Source: Medicago truncatula (taxonomy: Eukaryota; Streptophyta; Magnoliopsida; Fabales; Fabaceae). Taken from it: DNA of 64,000 nt. The DNA lies in NCBI RefSeq assembly GCF_003473485.1, contig NC_053045.1:44558494-44622493 (forward strand), in the 5' to 3' direction. The position numbers and the translations under genes are program-made. Below, one piece after another: positions 22,581 to 33,259 of this stretch (its first letter is position 1; each line of letters opens with the position of its first letter). Under the pieces are notes generated by a model. It made no database searches, was not told the DNA's origin, and saw only the letters and a list, made by a program, of their open reading frames with translations.

Positions 22581-23770
22581 AAAATAATGGATGGAAATGG
22601 GAATATGTAATGCTTTTTCCGATTCGTTTTATTTAATCCATTGCGACTTGCGAGGGAAAACAAAATTTGACTTGGGAAATTGTGCCAACTTTAGATTTTT
22701 CTATTTTTGTCCTTTTTTTGTTTTGTTTGAGAGGACATTTTTTTTTAAGGGGATGCACTTTTAAAATTTTAAACAATATGATTATTTTGCTTTTCCATTT
22801 ATCTATGCTATCTATAAAAAGAATAGATGACTTTGGAGGAATATTGGGTTGTTAAAGCATAAAAAAAGAAAAAAAACTGGAGATATATTCATAGTGTGTT
22901 ACATTTTTTATTTATTTTGAATTCACTCCCATCAATTATCTTTTTTAAAGAATAAAGGATTAGAAGAAAAAAATTGATAAATCATGGACAATAAAGATTG
23001 AATTTGTTACACTTTTTTTAATATTTGAATTTACTTTTATATATCTGTTATACATGCTATTTGTATTTAAAGTCGAAGATAATTTGGTAAAGAGAAAAAA
23101 ACCAGCCTAAAAGAGTCGAAAGAGACTATTTTCTTTATATATAATATAGATATAGATATTATTTGTAATTTATACACATTAGCGAAATAAAAAAAAAACG
23201 GTAATTACTCATAAAAAAAATAAGATTACCTCCCCTCAAAGAAAAAAAATATTACCTCAAAGGATTGAAAATCAATTTAATCCTAGATTATGACATTCTC
23301 TCCAACTCACTTCCTAAATTATGTAAATATATTTAGGAGTCTTTGAAATTGATAAAATTTGTAAATTAAGTATCTTATATTAATATGTTACTGATTAACT
23401 TAACTATTTTCTCATACATAAAAACCTAAATGATAATCAAACAATTGAACTCAAGTGGTTAATGAGCTCCACCAAGGATAAATTATTCTGAATAACCTAA
23501 GTTGGATTGTGAAATACATTGAATTATGAGTCATGAAATTATTATCAATTAGAATGTATAGTTTGAGATGCGCTCCATCCGTTTCAAAATAAATAGCCTA
23601 ATTTGATTATGTCCACTACTCACCCAACATGCTTTGATCGTTTTTCTACTATTATATATAAAGACAAATGGTACTCCGCCCATCCCAAATTATACGATGT
23701 TTTGGACATTTCACTGTATTAAAAAACACATGATCAACTATAAACATTACTATATGTTAGAAATAAAGTA
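22581..23770. other. AT-rich spacer with fragments of MITE ends
   Basis: No gene. Positions 23,128-23,156 read on the minus strand as TCTATATCTATATTATATAT, the style of a Helitron 5' end, but no matching 3' end was found to the left. Near 23,570 (gctccatccgtttcaaaata) and 23,675 (actccgcccatcccaaat) are single Stowaway-style ends without partners. Confidence 0.4.
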
Positions 23771-23779
23771 GTATCAACA

Positions 23780-24775
23780 AAATGAGAATAAACACAATGT
23801 TTATATAAAAGAAAAGCTTGAAATAGCAGGATCATAAAACAAATTTATAGCACAAAACCAAGTCATCGACAAAACACAAACAGGGTCCAGTAGCACCTAA
23901 ATGATTCGTGAAGGCTCCCGAAAACAAAAGACACATTATACATACAATTTGTAGTGTACAGGATTTGTACATTGCAATTCGGTATCCGAGACATACTCCC
24001 AAAAGAAGTGCAGTATATTACAATTTCGCTTCAACTAGATGAACTCATAGACCACAAATGAAGAACTATGTAATAGACCAAATGCTTGTCAAATCAAAAA
24101 ATAGGTTTCAGTAAAGTCATCCAAACTAATATTTGCAGATCTGATATCTTAAAATAAAGGTTCACAAAGGAGGCATTGACGAGTCAATATGAGAACTCTT
24201 CACTGGCCATTATCTAGAAGTGGAGAGTAGGTGTTAGGTTGGCGCTTCTCGACCTCATCTTTATTTGATGATTTACTAAAGGCAGAAAAAGTAACACTGT
24301 CAACTGTCACTGCAAAAACAATCATATGAAAAAAGTTTACAACAGATATAAAAAAGCAAATGAACAACAACTGGATATGAAAGATTCAAAACTGATTTTA
24401 TTATATAGATGGCTCTGTCGCCATTCTTCAACAATTTCAACTTGAGTAAATTGCAGACAAGGTTCCAACAATTATCTGTTATGATGTCTCATTCTGAAGT
24501 ATCACAAAAAAGGAAATATCCACAAAAATTCAGTAAAGAAACTCAAATAAAAATGCATGTGAGGAGTTACCTTTTCAGCGCGGCAGAGATGAAGATTAGG
24601 AGGTGCAGCAGGGGCAGGCACAGCAGCAGAAGCATTCACGGAGGCAGAAGCAAGAGCAGCGGCAGAATCATATTCAGCAACAGAAGCAGGTGCGGCATAG
24701 AAGGGGGCAGGCCTGAGCCGTTCAGCAAATCGCGAACGATAGCTGATGATCTTCGCGCCCTTTATAGATTTCACA
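23780..24775 (-). pseudogene. F-box/LRR fragment, copy C (exons 3-4 and 3' flank only)
   Basis: Holds exon 3 (SIKGAKIISYRSRFAE ... then the Ala-rich tail, ending PPNLHLCRAEK with its donor near 24,570) and exon 4 (VEKRQPNTYSPLLDNGQ), but exon 4 has lost five bases after its acceptor relative to copies A and D, shifting the frame. Homology to copy D ends abruptly at about 24,770 within 'tatagatt'; the F-box, LRR and exon 2 are absent, and Helitron-like sequence follows. It is either truncated by an insertion or a piece carried by a Helitron. Confidence 0.8.
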
Positions 24776-25112
24776 ATGTTATTTCTGTTATCTATTAAAT
24801 ATTATTTAATTTTTTCATTGATTATGTATCAGAAATATCTTAACAAAATAACACAAATTCATAAAAGTTAATTATATTCTATTCTATATGTCTTAATACT
24901 TTTACTAAATCCAATTAATTTTATTTGTATGTACATCTATAAATTTACGAGTATTTATAATATGGTATATTTTGTTATATTTGTATGTATTTATTAAGAT
25001 ATTCATCCTATACCAATCCGTGATAAATTTTATTTGCGGATATCATACATATAATTTTTTTTTTATATTCTTCAATATGTCTAACTCAGGCAACGCCGAG
25101 TAAATATACTAG
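24776..25112 (+). mobile_element. Helitron-like 3' segment abutting F-box fragment C
   Basis: AT-rich sequence ending with a short hairpin-like block (ctcaggcaacgccgag) and then aaatatACTAG followed by T, which resembles a plant Helitron 3' end (CTAG at 25,109-25,112). The GC stem is poor, so this is tentative. No TC 5' end is recognised. Confidence 0.45.
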
Positions 25113-25150
25113 TAATTGAAAAATTCAAAGTTAATACACATTCCCATTAC

Positions 25151-25252
25151 TTTTTTTTTTTTTTTTTTTTTTTGTGATGGCCGGGGTTCGAACCCCTGAC
25201 CTTGTATATTTTATGCATTGTCTATACCAACTGAGTTAAACTCACGAGGACT
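25151..25252 (-). mobile_element. tRNA-derived SINE, minus strand
   Basis: Read on the minus strand: A box gagtttaactcagttggt, the core acaatgcataaaatatacaa, a perfect-looking B box ggggttcgaacccc (25,182-25,195) and an A tail (T run 25,151-25,173). The flanks 'ttcccattac' and 'ctcctgttac' may be a decayed target duplication. Same family as 1,437-1,519. Confidence 0.8.
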
Positions 25253-25317
25253 CCTGTTACTATTCTAAACAAAAAACTAATTTTTAGATTTATTCAATAA
25301 ATAATGTATGTGCTATA

Positions 25318-25573
25318 CTCCTTCCGTCATATATTAAATGACACAGTCGACATTGTCACACATACCAATGCACAATTTTAATCTTAAATAACTTTGTTAA
25401 TCTCTTAGAAAAAATTATAAAAATTTGATATTTTGAATATATTCATCCAAACGAATTCAACGTCATCTTATATGATATTATTTATCTTTATATATTAGTA
25501 GAAAAATAAGGTAAATATGTTAGATCAATAGTGCATATTTTCAAATAAGTCATCTATTGTAGGACGGAGAGAG
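25318..25573. mobile_element. Stowaway-like MITE
   Basis: Inverted ends ctccttccgtcatatatt and gtaggacggagagag, flanked by TA (25,316-25,317 and 25,574-25,575). It has no reading frame. Confidence 0.75.
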
Positions 25574-25639
25574 TATATTATAAACTACATAGAACACTTA
25601 TTAAATCACAAGGACGAATAATTCACTTTCATCTATATT

Positions 25640-26280
25640 GCAACCAAGGAACCTATAAAAAAATTGAGTAGGTTCCTTTTTTTGCTGAACTGTTCAGAAG
25701 TCAAAAACAGAACCCCAAAAATGAAAGACCAGAAAATCTCTAGCAAGGAAATAGAATTATTCTGTGGTGATAGAGAAAAATAGGAGTTGTATAATAAGTT
25801 GTTCTATGACTAACTATTCAAGCACCGCCATCATTAGGAAGCCCTCTCAAAATGGGTCTTTCTAACAAGAGGATGCAACTACCATGCGATCACACCAAGC
25901 CATTGTTGGTTCACTAATAGTGCTCCTGACAAGAGCAAGAGTCTTTTTATACAACTAGATTTGATTTATTAGCTATCTTACATACTAGGATATATTCCTA
26001 TCAAACTCACAGCCAATTGAAGCATTGATACTGTTCCTAACATGGGCAACATGCACTTTTTCTGTACCAGTAACTCAGTAGCTTTAGATGAATATGCAAT
26101 TTCGGGCTACTAAATTCATCAGAAACAAAATCACATGTGAATTTTCCAGAACAGAAATATTTGGAACCCAAATACCAATATGTGAACACAAACCACTTAA
26201 ATCTTTAGTTTCTTAGAAAATTTCCAGTTGACTTTACTTCCGACTTTTCATCAACGGTTGTTCTCTTCAAGTAGTGACTA
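25640..26280. other. Spacer without recognised features
   Basis: Moderately AT-rich single-copy-looking DNA between the Stowaway MITE and the 3' flank of copy D. No open frame longer than 60 codons shows a domain. Confidence 0.5.
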
Positions 26281-26793
26281 TTAGACAAATTGAAACACAT
26301 GATCAATTATAAACAGTACTATATGTTAGAAACAAAGTAGTATCAACAAAATGAGAATAAACATAATGTTTATATAAAAGAAAAGCTTGAAATAGCACGA
26401 TCATAACACAAATTTATAGCACAAAACCAAAAGTCATCGATAAAACACAAACAGGGTCCAGTAGCACCTAAATGATTCGTGAAGGCCCCCGAAAACAAAA
26501 GACCCATTATACATACAATTTGCAGTGTACATGATTTGTACATTGCAACTCGGTATCTGAGACATACTCCCAAAAGAAGTGCAGTATATTACAATTTCGC
26601 TTTAAAATTGGAGACTACCAACTAGATGAACTCATGGACCTCAAATGAAGAACTCATGTGATAGACCAAACACTTGTCAAATCAAACAACAGGTTTCAGT
26701 AAAGTCATCCAAGCTGATATTTGCAGATCTGATATCTTAAAAGAAAGGTTCACAAAGGAGGCATTGTAACAAGAAAGGCAATATGAGAACTCT

Positions 26794-29700
26794 TCACTGG
26801 CCATTATCTAGAAGTGGTGAGTCGGTGTTAGGTTGGCGCTTCTCCACCTCATCTTCATTTGATGATTTATCATCCTAAAGGCAGAAAAGGTATCACTATC
26901 AATTGTCACCGCAAAAACAATCATGAAAAAAGTTTACAACAGATATAAAAAAGCAAATGAATAACAACTGAATATGAAAGATTCAAAACTGATTTTATTA
27001 TAGATGGCACTGTCGCCATTCTTCAACAATTTCTACTTGAGTAAATTGCGGACAAGGGTTCCTACAATTATCTATTATGATGTCTCATTCTGAAGTATCA
27101 CAAAAAAGGAAATATTCACAAAAATTTAGTAAAGAAACTCAAAGAGGATTCATAAAAATGAATGTGAGGAGTGTTACCTTTTCATCGCGGCAGAGATGAA
27201 GATTGGGAGGTGCAGCAGAGGCAGGCACCGCGTCAGGAGCAGTCACGGAGACAGAAGCAAGAGCAGTGGCAGAATCATATTCAGTACCAGAAGCAGGTGC
27301 GGCATGGAAGGGGACAGGACTGAGCCGTTTGGAAAATCGCGAACGATAGCTGATGATCTTCGCACCCTTTATAGATTCTGCAACCTGTTTAGTAACAGCC
27401 AATCACAAACTCTTCATATGGTTTGTTTGATTTCAAATATACTAAACTCAGATTCTCAAAAAAATTACCACACACAGCTCCCTTAAGATTTTTAAATACC
27501 TACCTGCTTAGGATTTAAAACATGCGAGAAATCTGTGGTGATGTTAACTTCCGCTGATGGCGAGTTTTGTCGCAAGAAGTCAACCATACCGTCAGGTATG
27601 GCACGTGGTTCCAAACGTGCTTTGAATGCCTTTCTTAACTTAGCAACTTCTTTACGAGACTTGGCAGCAGCTTTCTTTAACATGGCAGCTTCGATTGATC
27701 GGAATAAAAATCCATCGCGGTGAATAAATGGTACCAATTCTACTTCCAATGACTTCAAGTTACATAACGAAGGGAGCTTAACCTCCAATAAATCAGGAAC
27801 TAAGGAGAGAATCTAAGCAATAAGGGTAAATTAAGATCAGTCTTATGCAAGTCAATTGAATTTTAACAAATTATAAATTTTAAAAAAAGTAGCATCTTAA
27901 GAAAGTAATAATAAAGGCTGAAAACATGAGAAGGGACCTGAAGAGTAGTTGAAGAGAGTGCTAATGACTCTACATTGGCAAAGTCTAGCAGCCAGTTGAA
28001 TACAAGCAAACCATGCCTCACCGAAGCTGAAAATTCTCGTGAATCATCGATGTGTACTTGTTTAACAGAAGAAAGTCCGCTCCCACATATTTCCTGAATA
28101 AGACTACCATAGTATGTAAATGTATAGAGACTTGGGGTAGATAGCTCAATTTTGGGCATGTTGGACGAATTATCATGTATATCCACATTAATCTCTTCAA
28201 AAGGACTATGTATAGCTAAATTGGCAAGTGTATCACTTGATATGGTGAGGATTTGAGCATCCTTTACCTTACAACTACTAAGGGCCAAACTATTCAACAT
28301 GGTAAAGACGGAAAAGGGCTCAGCACAACCGCTTTCACCACCGCAGAAGGCGAAATTTGTTATATCTAAGCTGGTCAATAAAGGCAAATTCAACGAATTT
28401 GGAAATAATGTTTCCGTATAACCATCTCTAGGGTAAATTGAAAGCTTAAGAGATGTAAGAGCCCGACAAGAAGAAAAGCAGTTCAAAATGAGAGAAGTAT
28501 CACCACGGACTGAGATAGCTAATTCCTGGAGGTGGGTACTATGGGAGGAAATGTAGTTTAAAATCCTTTTAGGGTCCGTTTGGTTCGAGAATTAGGAGGG
28601 GAGGGGAGGGGAGGGGAGGGATTTTTACGGAGGGGAGTGGAGGGGAGATATTTTTAATTAAAAGTGTGTTTGGTTCACAAGGGGAGGGGAGGGATTTTAA
28701 CAATATTTTACCGTTTTACCCTTAAACTTAATTAAATAAAAGAAACTGTTTGTTTTTACGATTTCAGAAACTGACAAAGACAAGCACACATCTAAACCGC
28801 TATTTTATCTTAAACTGGCTCATGTATTTTGCTCCAAGCATCATATTGTTTTTTTTTTTTTGGCTTTTTTTATCGGAGCAATTCTTTGTAATATTTTTTT
28901 TATAAGAGCAATTCTTTGTAATCCTTGCATTTTTTTCCAATTACTTTCGTAAAAAATAGCATAGCTCTTAAATATATGACATAAGAATTTTCAAAATCAT
29001 GGATAGTGCTTATTAATTAACAATTGTAAGATAAATGAAATTTGTTGCATATGAACAAATAAGACACATGAAAGTGACTATGACTACTGTTAACTATTTC
29101 TCCTTAAAAAAAATAATGATAAACATCATAACAAAACAGTCTCCCTAAAAAAACTCATAAACATCATAACACCATCATAGTATGATTAATCAGAAGAACC
29201 AAAGACAGTTTCCATTATGACTGTTTTGCGTGCTTTGGGTGGACACTGAATAATCATTCTAAGTATGTCTACATCTTTCATGACAACACGATATATCTTA
29301 GGCAATGAATTTGGGTCACATCCACACTCCTCTAATAAATTCCAAGTCTCTTCTCCTGAAATTGGAGGCAACTCGTGTTTATGACGTTCTCTCGTTATTT
29401 CATTTCCTTCCCGTATTGCAGCATTTCCTTCTCTGAGTGCCTCTGCAACCACTTTCATTGACTCTTTAAGTTCAATAATATCATTGTATGTCTCTTTATT
29501 CTTAGCCACTTTCAATCTCTTCCTTTTTCCACCACTTGCCATGGTTGAAGGATCATATGATTGTGTTTCAGGTAAAGTAAAGTCATAATCAGGAGCATTA
29601 AAGCTCTCCAAATCAAACCATCTATTGATAGCACACATAAGCTGAGCTATAGCTCTTCGGCGCAAATCAAACCATCTATTGATAGCAATTTCCTGATCTT

Positions 29701-31630
29701 GATGATCCATCTAATCGCATAAAATTAATTTCTAGATTATATAACTCTTATACTACAATTATATATAGACATGTAATAAACTACAACAAACATATTTATA
29801 TATAAACGAGGCCATGATCAATATATGGAAGAAAAAAAAATGAAACAAAGCATATAGAAAGAAAAGCAGAACGTAAAAAAGAAAAAAAAAATCATGATTA
29901 ATGTATAGATATATGGAAGATAAAAAAAATGAAACAAAGCATATAGATTAATGTACAGAAAAATAAAGCCAAGATTTTACACAACAAGACATGTAGGATC
30001 GGTGAATTAACAGTGAAAAAAAACACTACTAGGTTGTGATTATCCTATTTTAGCTAGAAGTGAAGATTTGCATTTTATATAAGTTGTATCTGATACTCCA
30101 ACAACAATAAGTATCAATAAAAATAATGCACAGCTTTGAGGATGGATAATGTAGTGTGCCAACAGGAACAAGTTCAATAGCCAGCATCAGCCTTTTAAAA
30201 AATAAAATAAATGGCCTGCATGCTTGAGAGAGGTTTTAAGTGGGAACATGTGAAATGTAAACATGTCCTGAGTTTTTACTGTTCGTTTGCCTGTAGGCTG
30301 TAGCTATTTTATGCAAAATTTTATTTGTATATTTCTGTTCTCATGGTAAATTATTTTATTTTTTTAAAACTATGTGCGTTTTTAGTGAATTTCATTTTCA
30401 ATTTGATTCAATGATTACGAGTTATATTCAGCTAATCCGATAATAGTAAGGTTGTGTAGTGAAAAAAAATTATGGTCAAGATTTTACACAACAAGACATG
30501 GATAGGTGAATTAATTGTGAAAAAAAAAACAAGCAACAACAAGTATAATAAGCTGAATTAAAATAAAATAATAATAATAATAATAAAACTTCAACGATTT
30601 CATCAAAAAAAAAAAAAAAGACTTCAACGATTTTAAAAGTGAAAAAAAAACAATACTCTCAAATGAATGGATCAATACCATAAGAAAAAACACACTATGA
30701 AACAAACAAGCCACCGTAAGGATAAAGCAACAATTTAAACAATAAAGTTCCAACAACGATAACGATTAAACAAGGATAATAAAGTAGCGAATCAATAACG
30801 ATGTAATTAATAATACTACGATATAGACAATGAGATGATGAAATTACTCACAATTCACTTTGGAGGAAGCCTCAAGCAGTCGTTGACAACAACAAAGTAG
30901 TAGTAAGAGCGGTTTGTACATCTAACAAATAAGAGTGGTAGATTATATAATAATAAAAATTGTTACAAGGAAAATATAACAAAATAATAATAATAATAAT
31001 TGTTACAAGAATAAGATAACCTAATAATAATAATAAGATTGTTACAAAAATAATATAATCTAATAATAATAAAAGTTGTTACAAGGTTAATATTGAGATT
31101 TGAAATTAATTTAAGGATAATTATGGCAATGCAATAAAATTTTAAAGAGATTTGCTCCCCTCCCCTCCCCTTCCCTTCCCTTCTAAAAATTGAACCAAAC
31201 ACTTCAAATTAAAAATCTCCCCTCCCCTTCCCTCCCCTCCCCTCCCCTCCAAAACTCTCGAACCAAACGGACCCTTAAGGAGTCGAGGTTCAAAATTACC
31301 ATTACGGTCAACATCAAGAACGCGCAATGCAGTTGAGCTATCACGAAGAGTCAAAATCTTAGACACAAATGTTGTAAATTGCTTAACATAGGAAAATCTA
31401 GAAGAATGCAATATAAGGGTTGAAATACGTTTCCAGAGATGTTCCCATCTCTTTGACAAAACACAAGTTCTCACAACCTGTTTTGTATCCAATAATGACA
31501 AAATTTGAAGGATAACACCGTCAGGTAAGTCACTCAGCCTGTCTTCAATTACTTCATTTGCATACTGCCTTCTCTTTTTCGTCCTTTCCAAAATGATGTT
31601 TTCTTCTGCTGTAATAAATTCGCGCCTCAT
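26794..31630 (-). CDS. F-box/LRR protein, copy D, exon 1 interrupted by a Harbinger element
   Basis: Same design as copy A. Coding exons on the minus strand: exon 1 is split (31,630-31,278 and 28,571-27,938; 987 nt, 329 codons without the insertion), exon 2 27,812-27,504, exon 3 27,384-27,178, exon 4 26,874-26,794 ending DNGQ and TGA. All introns are GT-AG in phase 0, giving a 527-residue protein if the element is ignored. F-box RLSDLPDGVILQILSLL ... RWEHLWKR at about 30-70; LRR region to 329; exon 2 ends with the family motif MVDFLRQNSPSAEV; exon 3 is Ala/Pro-rich. I see no other lesion, so the insertion may be recent or the element may be removed by splicing or excision in some plants. As it stands, translation would run out of exon 1 into the element's end after about 118 host residues. 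Confidence 0.82.
28572..31274 (-). mobile_element. PIF/Harbinger-type element in F-box copy D (2,703 bp)
   Basis: Ends gggtccgtttggttcgag and ctcgaaccaaacggaccc are inverted, flanked by TTA (28,569-28,571 and 31,275-31,277). Joining the flanks gives aaaatcctTTAaggag, matching copy A (aaaatctttttaaggag) and keeping the host frame. Subterminal runs of gagggg (28,600-28,690 and 31,155-31,255) are mirrored at both ends. The only coding part is the Myb/SANT-like accessory fragment at 29,186-29,710. No transposase is seen and 29,720-31,140 is AT-rich with TAA repeats, so it is non-autonomous. Confidence 0.9.
29186..29710 (-). CDS. Harbinger accessory (Myb/SANT-like family) C-terminal fragment
   Basis: 174-residue frame from ATG 29,710. 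The C-terminal half is KESMKVVAEALREGNAAIRE ... ISGEETWNLLEECGCDP ... MKDVDILRMIIQCPPKARKT, typical of the C-terminal part of plant Myb/SANT-like DNA-binding proteins carried by PIF/Harbinger elements. The SANT domain itself is missing. Near the N-terminus AINRWFDL is repeated twice because a 25-bp block around 29,609-29,690 is duplicated. A nuclear-type basic stretch GGKRKRLKVAKNK lies near residue 60. Probably a truncated relic, though the frame is open. It is a different subfamily from the accessory gene at 20,489-21,548. Confidence 0.65.
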   Translation of the reverse strand: MDHQDQEIAINRWFDLRRRAIAQLMCAINRWFDLESFNAPDYDFTLPETQSYDPSTMASGGKRKRLKVAKNKETYNDIIELKESMKVVAEALREGNAAIREGNEITRERHKHELPPISGEETWNLLEECGCDPNSLPKIYRVVMKDVDILRMIIQCPPKARKTVIMETVFGSSD

Positions 31631-31833
31631 TTCCTGTAAAAAAAAAAAAAAAACTGGATAGTGTTCGATTGGAAATGGAAACAAAAGATTGGGGAAAAGA
31701 AAAACCTAAAAGTATCTTGAATTCTTAGTCAGGATAATAATTTGGGGAATATAAAATAAACCAGAAAGTTTATAGAAGTTACAGCAGAATAGTAATATAT
31801 AAAAATGAAATTCAGCTGATGAATGTAAAATAC

Positions 31834-31900
31834 CTCACTCGTCGTAGAGTTGTGAGTTCTCTGATGGATTGGAGGACCGCTCACAAGTGGTGTGAGGGAG
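31834..31900 (-). promoter_or_regulatory. 5' UTR leader exon of F-box copy D
   Basis: Matches the other leader exons, with donor GTGAG|GTATTTTAC on the minus strand; it would splice to the CAG just before ATG 31,630. Confidence 0.55.
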
Positions 31901-32111
31901 AAGAGAGAGAATAGTGAAACGGGAAAAAAGAGAGGGGCGGATGTTGAAATTTCAATTTTGTCCTTAAGCTTTAATGGGAATTAAGAAAATGTCACCCATG
32001 TCATATTTGTGCCAAAATTTGTGTTTAAAACAAAATATTGAAAAATCCAAAGTTAATAACATCACCGGTCAATGTTCAAAACAAAACTTTATTTTTTAGA
32101 TTTATTCAATA

Positions 32112-32601
32112 GTTAAATATGTTTTTGGTCCCTATAAATATACCAATTTTTCATTTTAGTCATTCTAAAATTTTCCTTCAACTTTTAGTCCCTATAAAAT
32201 TTTCAATCACTACTTTTGGTCCCTATTTTTGAGTTAATTTTAGTATTTTTTAATGAAATTGTGTAGAATATTATAAAAAAATTTCCCAAAAAAAAATTAG
32301 AATTTTTTAACAAAACAAAAATTAAATATGAATTTTTAACCGTCAAAAATATAAAAATTCATATTAAATAGATGTTTTGTTAAAAAATTCTAATTTTTGT
32401 TGGGAGAGATTCTTATAATATTATGAATTTTTCTGTAAAATTTTATTAAAAAAATATGAATTCTAGGTATGAGTTTACTTTAAAAGAGGGATCAAAAGTG
32501 AAGATGAAAAATTTTTGGGGGACTAAAAGTTGAAGGAAAATTTTAGAGGGATTAAAATGAAAATTTGATATATTTATAGGGACTAAAAACATATTTAATC
32601 C
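32112..32601. mobile_element. Foldback MITE, 'ggtccctataaatatacc' family, copy 2
   Basis: 490 bp with ends gttaaatatgtttttggtcc and ggactaaaaacatatttaatcc and a target repeat TTCAATA at 32,105-32,111 and 32,602-32,608. A related sequence without the insertion is present at 25,281-25,310 (ttattcaataaataatg), which fixes the boundaries. A Mutator-like origin is possible from the long arms, but a 7-bp repeat is all that is visible. Confidence 0.85.
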
Positions 32602-32704
32602 TTCAATAAATAATGTATGTGACCTATAATATAGACCATATATATCACTTTTTTTTTTGGGTACACATACATCACTCTTTAATGAACTAAAAATGTGATT
32701 TTTT

Positions 32705-32939
32705 GTTTATAATATTGATTAGAGATTGTAAGTGATTGAACTGAGTATTATGGGTACAAGCATCGTTTACAATCTCTTTGAGGGTACGTCGAGACTCAAA
32801 AATGTCTATACGCTCGAAATATAGAGCTTGCAGTGCCGTTGATGTATCACAAAGAGTCAAAACTTTAGCCACAAATATGCCTAATTTCTTTGCGGTGGAA
32901 CACTTACTCGTCAATGAAAATATGACCCATAATGGAACA

Positions 32940-32940
<1 letters not shown>
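32705..32940 (-). pseudogene. F-box/LRR exon-1 relic, copy E
   Basis: The minus strand encodes KCSTAKKLGIFVAKVLTLCD, then TSTALQALYFERIDIFE and NDACTHNTQFNHLQSL. This matches the segment after the F-box in copies A, B and D (FVSKILTLRDTSTAMQAFDLDRR ... YVCSHNT). The F-box itself and the LRR are missing, and the right side runs into an (AT)n tract. It diverges from A-D more than they do from each other. Confidence 0.7.

Positions 32941-33006
<66 letters not shown>
32941..33006. repeat. (AT)n microsatellite
   Basis: About 65 bp of uninterrupted TA repeats. The Ile/Tyr-repeat frames on both strands here are artefacts of it. A short 'atggaacacttatatat' block flanks it on both sides. Confidence 0.92.
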
Positions 33007-33009
<3 letters not shown>

Positions 33010-33259
33010 TTGAAAGGAATGGAACACTTATATATAGTATGTAACGATAAATAGATAAGAGAAACTCAAGTAGACAAGTACATAGCATAAAAGCTGATAT
33101 GTCAATGAAGATTACACTTAATTAAAAAACTTACCAAAAACAACACTGAAATATTATTTTATTTTGTTGCATGACATTATCATGCCATGATATATATAGT
33201 ATAGACTTATAAGCCCTTTTAGCTCTGTAATGTAATATTATTGTCGAAGTTTGTTATTA

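Noticed and set aside
25174-25252. Functional tRNA gene (clear A and B boxes)
   Set aside because: The sequence cannot fold into a tRNA cloverleaf with a proper anticodon stem and ends in a long A tail on the minus strand; it is a SINE.
28500-28700. hAT assignment for the element in F-box copy D because of 'gtttggttc' ends
   Set aside because: The target duplication is TTA, not 8 bp, and it carries a Harbinger-type accessory fragment.
32778-33044. Open frames on both strands with long Ile/Tyr repeats
   Set aside because: They are produced by the (AT)n microsatellite; the neighbouring residues on the minus strand belong to the F-box relic.
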